Below are positions 26,853 through 36,701 of a stretch of DNA of 64,000 bases, one piece after another. Every line of letters begins with the position of its first letter. Within the stretch, counting starts at the first letter, position 1. The notes beneath the pieces are model-generated. The model was not told the DNA's origin and searched no databases. It saw nothing but the letters and a program-made list of their open reading frames with translations. The position numbers and the translations under genes are program-made. The stretch comes from Rhizobium grahamii CCGE 502. Lineage in GTDB: Bacteria; Pseudomonadota; Alphaproteobacteria; Rhizobiales; Rhizobiaceae. The stretch is from the NCBI RefSeq assembly GCF_000298315.2, contig NZ_AEYE02000021.1:1-64000 (forward strand). Reading direction: 5' to 3'.

Positions 26853-27618
26853 TTGAGACGCCAGCGAAGGACTTCAGTTCAATACCGCGCTTTTCAAATG
26901 TTTCACGCAACGTGTGGGCGATGCCGACCGCCGCCGGAGTGTCGCCATGAACGCAAATCGACTCCGCCTCAAGCGGAATATCGATGCCGTCGATTGTCGT
27001 GACGCGCTTTTCTCTCACCATCTTGAGCATGCGTTCGGCAATGATCCCCGGATCGTGAATGACCGAACCCGGCAGCCGACGGCTGACAAGACTTCCGTCA
27101 GCATTGTATGCCCGGTCGGCAAAAGCCTCAGACACAACCGTCAAACCAGCGTCGCGGGCTTGCTTCACGACAGGGGCACCGGCAAGCGCCAGGAATACCA
27201 GGTCGGGATTGATCGCCTTTATGGCGGCAATGACATCCGCGGCCTGTCGAGCGTCGTTGGCTATGGTGTTGTAGAGCGCTCCATGGGGCTTGACGTATCG
27301 CACCGATGTTCCCGCCGCCCGAGCCAGGCCCTGCAATGCACCGATCTGGTAAATCGTATCCCCAACGAGCTCATCACTCGACGGGTCCATATTGCGGCGA
27401 CCGAAGCCCGCAAGATCGCGATATCCAACATGCGCTCCGACTGCCACCCCTCGATTGGCCGCTTCGCGCAAGACGCTCAATATTCCAGCAGGATCACCAG
27501 CGTGAAAACCGCAGGCGATGTTGGCACTCGTCACGATCTGCAGCATGGCAGCATCGTCCCCCATTCGCCAAGGTCCGAAGCTCTCGCCGAGATCGCTGTT
27601 CAGGTCGATACTTGTCAT
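26845..27618 (-). CDS. pxpA: LamB/YcsF family protein, 5-oxoprolinase subunit A
   Basis: A 257-residue LamB/YcsF protein. It opens [20 protein letters not shown] and has [38 protein letters not shown] and [11 protein letters not shown], all hallmarks of PxpA. With PxpB and PxpC it hydrolyses 5-oxo-L-proline to glutamate. ATG at 27618 is preferred over 27630. It is first in a minus-strand operon ending in the DUF1989 gene. The extra carboxylase suggests a related lactam or amide may be the true substrate. Confidence 0.9.
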   Translation of the reverse strand: MTSIDLNSDLGESFGPWRMGDDAAMLQIVTSANIACGFHAGDPAGILSVLREAANRGVAVGAHVGYRDLAGFGRRNMDPSSDELVGDTIYQIGALQGLARAAGTSVRYVKPHGALYNTIANDARQAADVIAAIKAINPDLVFLALAGAPVVKQARDAGLTVVSEAFADRAYNADGSLVSRRLPGSVIHDPGIIAERMLKMVREKRVTTIDGIDIPLEAESICVHGDTPAAVGIAHTLRETFEKRGIELKSFAGVSNG

Positions 27619-27954
27619 GTCGCACACCACCGGAAAAATGAGGATTCGAGAGTATTGTTCTATAATTCCTCAGGGATCAACGGCGACAGAAATAATGCGC
27701 GGGCTTGTTGTTGCCGGCTTCTGAGAATGCCAGACCTGCCATGGAAAATCCGAGCGGATACGCGCGGCACAGGATTTCCAGGCGATGAGCGAGCTGACCC
27801 CCTCCCCCGTGGAAGAGCTTGGCCGATCACGTATCGGTCCGGCCATGCCCGCAGTCGATAAGCAGGACCGGTAGCCACCGAAAAATCGGGAGTGATGATG
27901 TTTACGGGTTTCGCGCCGTGACAATCAAACCGAAAGAGCGCTTCCCACCCAATA

Positions 27955-28092
27955 CTAAACCTGATGCTTGAAATAGTAGGCCTGCTCTTTGGCTTCCCGC
28001 CAGGCCACACGGCCGTATCGACCTCCGGTTGCCACCTGATCGACTGTCGAAAGGAAGGCCATGAGGCCGATGAGAAAGATGAAACCGCGCAT
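27955..28092 (-). CDS. Small 45-residue membrane protein
   Basis: A short frame reads MRGFIFLIGLMAFLSTVDQV, then a basic/aromatic tail ending YYFKHQV. An N-terminal hydrophobic helix (3-15) implies membrane insertion or export. It has the look of the short conserved rhizobial membrane proteins that automated callers skip. The upstream ribosome site (CCAGG) is weak. It may be expressed alone; function unknown. Confidence 0.5.
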   Translation of the reverse strand: MRGFIFLIGLMAFLSTVDQVATGGRYGRVAWREAKEQAYYFKHQV

Positions 28093-29220
28093 GCCTGGAC
28101 ATTAGCCGCATGACATTTAGAAACTTCTAACGCGACACCGCGATGGTTCTTTTGGCAGGCTGGACCAGGATTGAACTCGAACCAGGCCAGAACTTGCGCC
28201 GGAGATCGATGACCCAAGCCATCGTTCCCGCCGCAACAGGGTTGCCAGATAGGTCGACGGATCGGCCGAAGAGGTTCATTGGTGGCTGGGTACTGCCAAC
28301 GGGCCTTGGAGACAGTCCACGACAGGCGCGTCTGATCGGGTGAGATTCGAGGTTTCGCGGGGCAGCGACACACCAAACCTCACCCTCCCTAGACTGCCCG
28401 TTCTTCACAGACAGATGATAGGATATTCTGTGCTTCAGAAAAGAGAAAGACGGACCAAAGTCCCGCAGGGAATCTCACGCGGTATCTTGGTCAGTCATCA
28501 AAACTGTCGCAAAACCTTCATAAGTGATTTCGTATGTCCGCCGAGGAAATTCCGGATGCGATTCTCTGAAATCTTGGCTCCTTCCTATTGGACGTGTCAC
28601 ATGGGCGCTGACAATATCGAGGCGACGAGCGGCGGGTTCACCTCCACACCTTCGTTGTCGGGTCGGCGATCTCCAGCGACCGTATTCAGCTGAGCCCGAA
28701 GCGGCCCCCCGCCGAGTGGAACTGCCTCGAGGCATCGGTCGTCGGAGAAGAGTTCGTCGGCGCAATCGCCGTGGTTCATCTCGAAGCTTCGGATCGTATC
28801 GAAATCAAGGCACAAAAGAGCCATGACGAATTGGATCGCCTTAATCTCGAACCTAGCCCGGATCTGGGTGTCATGGCGCCCGGAGGCATCACATATCCTG
28901 CCTGGCGAAAGTTAAGCTCATTATTGTTTGCCAAGTTCGGCCGATAAGTCATGCCGTACGCCTTTTGCTGGTTGGGGCGCCGACAATAACCCGAGGGCTG
29001 AACCCGGTACTGTAACTTCCTCCTTCACTGTCATGGTATCGTCGTCCCTACGTCTGGGGGCTCCAAACACAGCGGCTGGCCTCCGGCCAGACCCGGTCCA
29101 ACCGATTGCCAACGTAATGGAATTACACGCCGATCGCCGATCTGATATTCCAACCCGCTGGGCACGCACGATGTTGAGACCGACAACTGGCGATGCACAT
29201 TTTTTAAACCTGAACCTCGC
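28093..29220. other. Long gene-poor stretch with possible coding remnants
   Basis: No gene with a good start was found. A plus-strand frame open from 28611 to 28947 lacks any usable start in its first 70 codons but reads sensibly (EWNCLEASVVGEEFVGAIAV, then VHLEASDRIEIK), suggesting a gene remnant. A 50-codon minus-strand frame begins near 28276 (MNLFGRSVDLSGNPVAAG) and is equally unproven. Confidence 0.35.
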
Positions 29221-29249
29221 TTGACACTTTTTTAACCCCTCCATATGGT
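29221..29249 (+). promoter_or_regulatory. Sigma-70-type promoter of the nucleobase operon
   Basis: TTGACA (29221-29226) and TATGGT (29244-29249) are separated by 17 bases. They lie about 33 bases upstream of the binding-protein ATG, leaving a short leader with the GGGGAAC ribosome site. Confidence 0.6.
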
Positions 29250-29281
29250 TTTGAACCAAACGGTAAAAAAGGGGAACAATC

Positions 29282-30268
29282 ATGACAAAAGACCTTCTCA
29301 TGTCACGTCGCACGCTTATGGCCTCGGGCCTTGCCCTGGGCGTCAGCGGGTTGGTCCCGCTGGCCCGCGCCGCTGCACCCGTAAAGGTGGCGGGAATACA
29401 TGCCTCGCCTGTCGAGAATGCTTGGAATTCCTGTCTTCACAAGGCCTTGCAGGATGCCGCCAAGGAAGGTGTGATCGAGTATGTATTCTCAGAAGGTGTT
29501 TCCGGCACGGACTATCCCCGCGCGATGAGCGAATATGCCGAGCAAGGCAACAAGCTGATCATTGGCGAAGCCTATGCTGTCGAAAAGGAAGCTCGTCAGG
29601 TAGCGGCCGATTACCCCGATACCGCTTTTGTTCTTGGCTCAAGTGGCAAGGAGGAGGGCAGCAATTTCGGTGTCTTCGGCACGTGGAATTACGACGGTGC
29701 CTATCTCGCGGGAATGCTGGCTGGGAAGATGACCAAGTCGAACGTGGTCGGCTCGGTTGGCGCGATGCCTATTCCTGAGGTCAACATGTTGATCAACGCC
29801 TTCGCCGAAGGCGTAAAATCTGTTAATCCTGGGTGCAAGCATCTCGTCGCCTTCATTGGTACGTTCTTCGATCCGCCGAAGGCCCGTGAGGCGGGTCTTG
29901 CCCAGATCGATGCTGGCGCCGACATTCTGTTTGGTGAACGCATCGGCACTGCCGATGCGGCCAAGGAGCGTAACATCAAGGCTGTCGGATCGCTGATCGA
30001 CTATACCCCACGTTATCCCGACACCGTCTTTGCAAATGCCCTCTGGGGATTCCGGCCGATACTGAATGCGGCGATTGCCGATGTGGCTGCGGGCAAGCCC
30101 GTCGGTCGCAACTACACCGCCTTTGGCCTGATGAAGGAAGGTGGAAGCGACATCGTCTTCGTCAAGGGGGTGGCACCGGCAGAGGCGGAAGCGGCCATGG
30201 AAGCCAAGCGCGCCGATATCAAGGCCGGCAAGTTTGAGGTGCCACAGAACATGGAACAGCCAAAGTAA
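29282..30268 (+). CDS. BMP-family ABC transporter substrate-binding protein
   Basis: A 328-residue periplasmic protein of the BMP/PnrA nucleoside-binding family. The N-terminus has a twin-arginine-like export signal (SRRTLMASGLALG, then ARA). Family-like stretches are ENAWNSCLHKALQDAAKEG, FGTWNYDGAYLAGMLAGKM and VNPGCKHLVAFIGTFFDPPKA. It lacks a lipobox cysteine. ATG at 29282 follows AAAAGGGGAAC. With the ATPase and permeases downstream it should import a nucleobase or nucleoside-like compound; the cytosine deaminase at the operon end suggests cytosine or an analogue. Confidence 0.9.
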   Translation: MTKDLLMSRRTLMASGLALGVSGLVPLARAAAPVKVAGIHASPVENAWNSCLHKALQDAAKEGVIEYVFSEGVSGTDYPRAMSEYAEQGNKLIIGEAYAVEKEARQVAADYPDTAFVLGSSGKEEGSNFGVFGTWNYDGAYLAGMLAGKMTKSNVVGSVGAMPIPEVNMLINAFAEGVKSVNPGCKHLVAFIGTFFDPPKAREAGLAQIDAGADILFGERIGTADAAKERNIKAVGSLIDYTPRYPDTVFANALWGFRPILNAAIADVAAGKPVGRNYTAFGLMKEGGSDIVFVKGVAPAEAEAAMEAKRADIKAGKFEVPQNMEQPK

Positions 30269-30280
30269 TACGGCCGATCA

Positions 30281-31705
30281 ATGCCCGGGGAACGTCCAGC
30301 AGACGCCACCGACGTTTCGGAACTGATCCGTTCCGGCCAACTGACTGCAACGGAGGCAATGCAGCTGTCACTGGCGGCTGCGGCCCATCAATCCAGTTTG
30401 GGTGCAATTGCCCATCTTGACGCGACGATAGGAATTTCAGCGGCCCGGGCGGCGGACGACGAACGTCGGTCCAGCCCGACGCGTTTCAACCCGCGCGCCT
30501 TTGGCGGCGTGCCGACGCTTGCCAAGGACCTTGGCGGCCCGTTCAAGGGTCTGCCGGTGGCAGCCGGTTCGCGCCTTTTCAAGCGAGATGCCGGCAACGC
30601 GGATTCCGAGCTTGCGGCTCGGTTCCGCGCGGCCGGCTTTTGCCTGTTTGGCCTAACCACAAGCCCCGAGTTCGGCCTGTCGCTCGCAAGCGAGCCGGCG
30701 ATTGGTCCGGTCTGTCGAAATCCGCATGACCCGTCCCGAACTGCTGGCGGATCCTCGGGTGGTGCTGCCGCAGCTGTCGCCGCCGGCATCGTTTCCATCG
30801 CACATGCAACCGACGCCGGCGGCTCAATTCGCGTTCCTGCCGCTTGCTGTGGCCTGATTGGGCTGAAGCCCAGTCGTGGCGCCATGCCGGCGGGTCCTTC
30901 GTTCGGCAATCACCTCGGTGGCATCGCAAGCGAATTCGTCGTGACGCGCTCGGTCCGAGACACGGAGCTGGCGCTTAAGTCCTTGAGCGGTAAAGCCCGT
31001 GGCCCCTTTCCCGATGTGGTGATGACAGGCCACTCCCCGTCTGGACTGAGGATAGGCCTTTTGACCGATACCGGCGTGCGATTTCCAACCGCCGGGGACC
31101 GGCTAGATGCCGTCGAGGCGGCAGCCATTTCGCTGGAGGCCGATGGCCACGCGATCGTTCGTCTGCAGTGGACTGATTTTGAAACAGCCGTGGGATACAG
31201 CGCCCGCGCTTTCGAAGACATTGTTGCCGTCAATCTGATCAATTTGGTTCAGGACTTTAACCTCGACATGACAATGGCCGAGCGCCTGACACAGGCGGTT
31301 GTTGAACAAGGCTCTGCAATGCCCGCTGCGGCGCTTTGGGCATCCCTGAACAAGGCCCTTCTCGTCAGCCATCACATGTGGACCGTTTTCGACAAGGTTG
31401 ATTGCGTTCTATCCCCAATGCTGTCTTCGGCGCCACTTGCAGTCGGTTCGTTCCCATCGGATCATGGCGACACCGAGCTGCATTTCGAACGCATGGCTGC
31501 TTTCGCACCGCTCGCACCACTCGCCAATGTTTCAGGGGTTCCTGCCTTGACCCTACCTTTCGGATCAGATGCTGCCGGTTTGCCGCTGCCGATCCAGCTG
31601 ATGGCACCAGTGGGCCGCGACCTGCAGCTCCTGTCGCTTGCCCGGAGACTGGAAGCCGAAGAACGCTGGCGGCATCCCTTTCCAATCGCGGAATCGGCTG
31701 CATGA
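30281..31705 (+). CDS. Amidase-signature family hydrolase
   Basis: A 474-residue amidase. The Ser-cisSer-Lys triad is visible as K82 (LAKDLGG), S158 (GGSSGGAAAA) and S182 (DAGGSIRVPA), with the family's 24-residue serine spacing. It lies 12 bases after the binding-protein gene and overlaps the ATPase gene by ATGA, so it is an integral operon member. Such enzymes cleave amides, carbamoyl groups or esters. In this operon it may hydrolyse an amide-bearing nucleobase derivative or a product formed after deamination; there is no direct evidence for a substrate. A GatA role is unlikely without gatB and gatC. Confidence 0.88.
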   Translation: MPGERPADATDVSELIRSGQLTATEAMQLSLAAAAHQSSLGAIAHLDATIGISAARAADDERRSSPTRFNPRAFGGVPTLAKDLGGPFKGLPVAAGSRLFKRDAGNADSELAARFRAAGFCLFGLTTSPEFGLSLASEPAIGPVCRNPHDPSRTAGGSSGGAAAAVAAGIVSIAHATDAGGSIRVPAACCGLIGLKPSRGAMPAGPSFGNHLGGIASEFVVTRSVRDTELALKSLSGKARGPFPDVVMTGHSPSGLRIGLLTDTGVRFPTAGDRLDAVEAAAISLEADGHAIVRLQWTDFETAVGYSARAFEDIVAVNLINLVQDFNLDMTMAERLTQAVVEQGSAMPAAALWASLNKALLVSHHMWTVFDKVDCVLSPMLSSAPLAVGSFPSDHGDTELHFERMAAFAPLAPLANVSGVPALTLPFGSDAAGLPLPIQLMAPVGRDLQLLSLARRLEAEERWRHPFPIAESAA

Positions 31706-33228
31706 ATACGGTTCTCGATATTTCCCGAGTCTCAAAGCGTTTTGGTGACAACCTTGCCAACGACGACATTTCGCTCTCCCTCAAGGAAGGAGAAATTATC
31801 GCACTCCTTGGCGAGAACGGCGCTGGCAAGACGACGTTGATGAGTATTCTCTTCGGCCACTATGTGCCCGATTCCGGGCGCATTATCATACACGGTCGTG
31901 AGCTGCCGCCTGGCAAGCCCCGCGAAGCAATCCGGGCCGGCGTCGGAATGGTGCATCAGCATTTCTCGCTGGCTCCAAATCTGACGGTTCTCGAGAACAT
32001 CATGACCGGGACGCAGAAACTCTGGGCGTTGCGCTCGAAGACAAATGCTGCCCGCGAGAGGCTTCTGGCGATTGCGGACCGGTTCGGGCTTAAAGTCGAT
32101 CCGGACGCGCGTCTCGGCGATCTGTCGGTCGGGGAGCAACAACGCGTCGAGCTTCTCAAGGCACTCTTCAACGATGCTCGAATCCTGATCCTTGACGAAC
32201 CCACCGCCGTTCTCACCAATATTGAGGCCGAACGGCTGTTCTCGACATTGAAGGAGATGGCCCGCCAGGGATTGTCGCTAATCTTTATCTCTCACAAGCT
32301 GGACGAGGTCATGGCTGCCGCCGACCGGATTGTCGTGCTTCGCGGCGGCAAGATGGTCGCCGAACGTCTTCAGTTTGAAACCAGCAAAGCCGAACTCGCC
32401 GAACTGATGGTGGGACACCGGGTCAGCCGCCCCGTGCGTGAACCTTCGACGCCAGGCGCCCTTGTCTTGAAAGGCGTTGGCATCACGGCCAAAGTTGCCG
32501 GGGTTGACAGACTGAAGAGCATAAACTTTCAACTCAGCGAAGGTGAAGTGCTCGGGATTATCGGCGTTTCTGGCAACGGCCAGGCCCCCTTGGCAGCTTT
32601 GTTATCCGGTTTGCTATCCCGTACAGCGGGCGACCTCATGCTGTTTGGAAAAAACGTCGGCAATCTAGATGTTGGGGAAGTCGTTGCAGCTGATATCGGC
32701 CGCATTCCCGAAGACCGAAACAACGAAGGGGTGATCGGGGAAATGGCGATATGGGAAAACGTCGTGCTCGAGCGTCTTTCCGCGTTCTCCAGGGGTGGAA
32801 TGGTGGACCGCAAGGCAGGCATGACGTTTGCTCGGGAGATCATCGATGCCTTCGACGTGCGAGGTGGTGCGCCGCGTAGCCGCACCCGGCTCTTGTCAGG
32901 TGGCAACATGCAAAAACTCATCCTCGGCCGAAATCTTCAGCAACGCCCGCGGATCTTGGTTGCCGCGCAGCCGGCACGCGGGCTCGACGAGGGCGCGGTT
33001 GCAGCCGTCCATGCCCGGATCCTGGAAGCCCGCAGGCAAGGCACCGCCGTGCTTTTGATCTCTGAGGACCTTGATGAAGTGATCGCGCTTGCTGACCGCA
33101 TCCAGGCGATCGTTGGTGGGAGGCTGTCTCCACCGGTCGACGCTGGAGACATCGATGCCCGCCGCCTGGGCCTGATGATGGCAGGCGACTGGAGCGAGAC
33201 GCCCACGGAGGCCACACATGCGCCTTGA
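31702..33228 (+). CDS. BMP-type ABC transporter, double ATP-binding protein
   Basis: A 508-residue protein with two ATPase domains. The first has intact Walker A (GENGAGKTT), signature LSVGEQQRVELLKAL and Walker B ILILDEPTAVLT. The second is degenerate: GVSGNGQAPL in place of Walker A and AAQPARGLD near Walker B, the usual pattern in nucleoside- and sugar-type importers. ATG at 31702 overlaps the amidase stop, and the 3' end overlaps the first permease by 11 bases. It powers uptake of the ligand of the BMP protein. Confidence 0.92.
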   Translation: MNTVLDISRVSKRFGDNLANDDISLSLKEGEIIALLGENGAGKTTLMSILFGHYVPDSGRIIIHGRELPPGKPREAIRAGVGMVHQHFSLAPNLTVLENIMTGTQKLWALRSKTNAARERLLAIADRFGLKVDPDARLGDLSVGEQQRVELLKALFNDARILILDEPTAVLTNIEAERLFSTLKEMARQGLSLIFISHKLDEVMAAADRIVVLRGGKMVAERLQFETSKAELAELMVGHRVSRPVREPSTPGALVLKGVGITAKVAGVDRLKSINFQLSEGEVLGIIGVSGNGQAPLAALLSGLLSRTAGDLMLFGKNVGNLDVGEVVAADIGRIPEDRNNEGVIGEMAIWENVVLERLSAFSRGGMVDRKAGMTFAREIIDAFDVRGGAPRSRTRLLSGGNMQKLILGRNLQQRPRILVAAQPARGLDEGAVAAVHARILEARRQGTAVLLISEDLDEVIALADRIQAIVGGRLSPPVDAGDIDARRLGLMMAGDWSETPTEATHAP

Positions 33229-34267
33229 ACGCCGTGAGCATCGGCCGGTCTATCTCCTGGTCGGTACGCCGATTGCTGCCGTCATTGCGGCACTTCTGCT
33301 TGCCGGCCTTCTCATCGCAATTGCCGGCGCGCCAGTCCTCGAAGCCTATCGGCGCATTCTGGTCGGCGCCTTCGGCTCACGTCTCTCAGCGACCGAGACG
33401 TTGACCCGGGCCACTCCCCTTATCCTGACCGGTCTTGCAGCCGCGACTGCTTTTCGGGCAAGGCTTTGGAATATCGGCGCGGAAGGCCAGTTCTATCTCG
33501 GCGCTATCGCGGTCGCTGCCTGCGGCTCCAAACTGCTTGCGGGCCTACCGGGTCCGATCCTCATTCCTGCCTTGCTGATGATTGGTGCCCTCGCGGGCAT
33601 GGTGCTGATCCTTATCCCGCTGTGGCTCAGACTACGGTTCTCGGTTGATGAGGTGGTGACCAGCCTCCTTATCAATTTCATCGCGGTGCTTTTTGTCTCC
33701 ATGCTGATCAATGGTGTGCTGAAAGATCCAATGGCCTTTGGGTGGCCACAGTCGCAGTCTGTGGTCGACCATGCCATGCTGCCAAAACTGGTAGCCCGCT
33801 CGCGGCTACATGTCGGCTTCCTGATTGCGGTCGTCCTTGCCGTCATCATCCATTTCGTGCAAGCCCGGACTGTCTTCGGCATGCAGTCACGCGCGGCGGG
33901 TCTTAGTCCGCAAGGTGCAGCCTTTGCAGGCGTGCCTCTGACACGGACACTGGTCAAGGTCGCCTGTCTTTCGGGAGGGCTCGCCGGACTTGCGGGTGCA
34001 ATTGAAGTCTTGGGCGTCAAAGGCTACGTCACCACAGATCTGTCTCCTGGTTTCGGCTATTCCGGCATTGTCGTCGCGATGCTCGCCAATTTGAACCCAC
34101 TCGGCGTCGTGCTTGCCTCACTGTTCACGGCAACCATGTTCGTCGGAGCCGACGGCATGAGCCGTAGCCTCTCCATACCGACCTACATCGCCGACGTAAC
34201 GGTAGCGTTGTCGCTGCTGACGATGCTCGTTGCCCTGTTTTTCACCCAATACAGGATCCGGCGATGA
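33218..34267 (+). CDS. BMP-type (nucleoside/nucleobase) ABC transporter permease 1
   Basis: A 349-residue membrane protein with about ten hydrophobic segments. Family-like stretches are FRARLWNIGAEGQFYLGAIA, FSVDEVVTSLLINFIAVLF and GYSGIVVAMLANLNPLGV. It pairs with the following permease; together they make the transmembrane channel. ATG at 33218 lies inside the end of the ATPase gene. Confidence 0.92.
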   Translation: MRLERREHRPVYLLVGTPIAAVIAALLLAGLLIAIAGAPVLEAYRRILVGAFGSRLSATETLTRATPLILTGLAAATAFRARLWNIGAEGQFYLGAIAVAACGSKLLAGLPGPILIPALLMIGALAGMVLILIPLWLRLRFSVDEVVTSLLINFIAVLFVSMLINGVLKDPMAFGWPQSQSVVDHAMLPKLVARSRLHVGFLIAVVLAVIIHFVQARTVFGMQSRAAGLSPQGAAFAGVPLTRTLVKVACLSGGLAGLAGAIEVLGVKGYVTTDLSPGFGYSGIVVAMLANLNPLGVVLASLFTATMFVGADGMSRSLSIPTYIADVTVALSLLTMLVALFFTQYRIRR

Positions 34268-35205
34268 ACATTATTTTCGACATCATCGCATCGGCGGGCC
34301 TGTGGGCGGCAATCCTTCGCATTGCCACTCCTCTGATCTTTGGAACACTGGGTGCGCTTCTGTGCGAGCGGGCCGGCGTTCTCAACCTCGGCATCGAGGG
34401 CATCATGACTTTCGGCGCGATGATCGGCTGGCTTGCGGTCTATCACGGTGCGGATCTTTGGACCGGTCTTTTTGTGGCTGCGCTGGCAGGCATGGTGTTT
34501 GGTTTCCTGCATGCCACAATGACTGTTTCCCTCGGCCTGTCCCAGCATGTTTCGGGCCTTGGCGTGACCCTTTTTGCCTCAAGCTTCAGCTACTATCTTT
34601 TCCGACTGATCGTGCCAGTGGCCGGTACGCCGCCAACGATCGTCCCCTTTCAGCCGATCAGCATACCTGGCCTTTCCACCTTGCCGTTTGTTGGCCCGGC
34701 CTTTTTTACGCAGACAGCACCGACCTATCTCGCCATCGTCACTGCGCTGCTGCTTGCCTACATCGTCTTCCGCACTCCACTTGGTCTTGCCATTCGCATG
34801 ACCGGTGAAAATCCGCATGCGGCAGAAGCGCAAGGCGTCGATCCTGTACGAATACGCTATGGTGCAGTGATCATCGGCAGTGCGTTGATGGGCGTTGGCG
34901 GCGCATTCCTGACACTGTCTGCCTTCAACAGTTTCTTCCCGACTATGGTCCAGGGTCGTGGGTGGATCTGCATTGCGCTTGTCGTGTTTGCATCATGGAG
35001 GCCGGGGCGTGCGCTTTTTGGAGCTCTCCTCTTTGCTTTCTTCGACGCGTTCCAGCTGCGCCTGCAGACCGTGGTCCAGGGCATCCCCTACCAGATTTTT
35101 CTGATGACCCCGTATATCCTGTCGATCCTGGCGCTGGCCGTCATGGCGCGTCGCGCGCGCGTACCCCAGGCCCTGATGCAATCCTATCGCCGTGGCGAAC
35201 GATAA
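34264..35205 (+). CDS. BMP-type (nucleoside/nucleobase) ABC transporter permease 2
   Basis: A 313-residue membrane protein. It has the second-permease signature LCERAGVLNLGIEGIMTFGA, and RMTGENPHAAEAQGVDPVRI as the coupling region. ATG at 34264 overlaps the stop of permease 1 (ATGA). It completes the BMP-type importer. Confidence 0.92.
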   Translation: MNIIFDIIASAGLWAAILRIATPLIFGTLGALLCERAGVLNLGIEGIMTFGAMIGWLAVYHGADLWTGLFVAALAGMVFGFLHATMTVSLGLSQHVSGLGVTLFASSFSYYLFRLIVPVAGTPPTIVPFQPISIPGLSTLPFVGPAFFTQTAPTYLAIVTALLLAYIVFRTPLGLAIRMTGENPHAAEAQGVDPVRIRYGAVIIGSALMGVGGAFLTLSAFNSFFPTMVQGRGWICIALVVFASWRPGRALFGALLFAFFDAFQLRLQTVVQGIPYQIFLMTPYILSILALAVMARRARVPQALMQSYRRGER

Positions 35206-35217
35206 CAAGGAGACCCA

Positions 35218-36513
35218 ATGTTCGAGCTGATCATCAGAAAAGCAAACCTTCCCGATGGCCGGACCGGGATCGACATTGCGGTGGAGAACGGTAAAATTGC
35301 CGCCATCGAGCATCAGATCGAGGCTTCTGCCGGAACGGAAATCAATGCGACTGGGCGGCTGGTAACGCCCCCCTTCATTGATCCTCATTTTCACATGGAT
35401 GCTACGCTGTCACTCGGCCTGCCGCGAATGAACATTTCCGGCACCCTTCTCGAAGGCATCTCGCTCTGGGGCGAGCTTCGTCCGTCGTTGACACAGGAGG
35501 CGCTGGTCGAACGCGCCCTTCGCTATTGCGACCTTGCTGTCAGCCAGGGCCTGCTGGCTATTAGAAGCCACGTGGATACGTCCGATCCGCGCCTGATCAC
35601 CGTCGAAGCACTGGTCGCTGTTCGCGAAAAGGTGAAGCCCTACATCGACTTGCAGCTCGTTGCCTTCCCGCAAGATGGCTATTACCGAGCCGAAGGAGGC
35701 GTTGAGTCGCTGAACCGCGCCCTCGACATGGGGGTAGACATCGTCGGTGGCATTCCGCACTTCGAGCGGACAATGGACGACGGGCGCGCCTCGGTAGAGG
35801 CGCTTTGCAGGATCGCCGCCGATCGCGGACTTCCAGTCGACATGCATTGCGACGAAACAGACGACCCGATGTCACGTCACATTGAAACGCTTGCAGCCCA
35901 GACCATGCGTTTCGGACTGCAGGGACGTGTTGCAGGCTCCCACCTCACGTCGATGCATTCGATGGACAACTACTACGTCTCAAAGCTCATTCCACTGATG
36001 GCCGAGGCTGAAATCAATGTCATCCCAAATCCCCTGATCAACATCATGCTACAGGGGAGGCACGATACCTATCCGAAACGCCGCGGCATGACGCGCGTCC
36101 GTGAACTCATGGATGCCGGCCTTAATGTCTCCTTCGGACACGACTGCGTTATGGATCCCTGGTATTCCATGGGCTCGGGCGACATGCTCGAAGTCGGACA
36201 CATGGCGATTCATGTGGCGCAGATGGCCGGGATCGCTGACAAGAAAACGGTCTTCGACGCTCTTACGGTGAACTCGGCAAAGACGATGGGTCTTGAAGGC
36301 TACGGGATGATGAAAGGCTGCAACGCGGACTTTGTTGTTCTACAGGCCGCCGACCCGATCGAGGCGCTTCGGCTAAAGCCGACCCGGCTTTGGGTCATCC
36401 GTCGCGGCAAACTTATCGCGCAATCAAAGCCGCGTATCGCCGAGCTCTTTCTCGAAGGTCGGCCCACCAAAATAGACAGCGGCCGGGATTACGTGCCGAT
36501 GACGCCGTCGTGA
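35218..36513 (+). CDS. codA: Cytosine deaminase (CodA-like amidohydrolase)
   Basis: A 431-residue amidohydrolase very like CodA. Metal ligands are visible: H57 and H59 (PHFH), H210 and E213 (MHCDETDD) and D309 (FGHDCVMDPWYSMG). Q152 in AFPQDG corresponds to the pyrimidine-contacting glutamine of the E. coli enzyme. It hydrolyses cytosine to uracil and ammonia. An AAGGAG site precedes the ATG, 12 bases after the permease stop, so import and deamination are co-expressed. A related pterin or creatinine substrate cannot be fully excluded. Confidence 0.88.
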   Translation: MFELIIRKANLPDGRTGIDIAVENGKIAAIEHQIEASAGTEINATGRLVTPPFIDPHFHMDATLSLGLPRMNISGTLLEGISLWGELRPSLTQEALVERALRYCDLAVSQGLLAIRSHVDTSDPRLITVEALVAVREKVKPYIDLQLVAFPQDGYYRAEGGVESLNRALDMGVDIVGGIPHFERTMDDGRASVEALCRIAADRGLPVDMHCDETDDPMSRHIETLAAQTMRFGLQGRVAGSHLTSMHSMDNYYVSKLIPLMAEAEINVIPNPLINIMLQGRHDTYPKRRGMTRVRELMDAGLNVSFGHDCVMDPWYSMGSGDMLEVGHMAIHVAQMAGIADKKTVFDALTVNSAKTMGLEGYGMMKGCNADFVVLQAADPIEALRLKPTRLWVIRRGKLIAQSKPRIAELFLEGRPTKIDSGRDYVPMTPS

Positions 36514-36701
36514 ACGGCAACCAGCGTACCAGTCTGGCGCGGGAAACCCCAAGCTTTAGAGCAGAAGTTGGCGGAGCCAAGAAGGCCGATGCACGGTCTG
36601 GCGTCTCGGCTCATTTCGCCCGCTACATGTCCGCGAGGTCATCGGGAGGTCGTCCAGCAGCGCCGGGTCGATGGATGCTACAGCAGCATTACTCACGACG
36701 A

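Noticed and set aside
26914-27861. 315-codon plus-strand frame
   Set aside because: It is mostly antisense to pxpA and carries no recognisable motif.
27660-28376. 238-codon minus-strand frame
   Set aside because: Composition (many Arg, Trp, Ser, Pro) is unlike the other proteins, there is no ribosome site, and it overlaps a more credible 45-residue frame.
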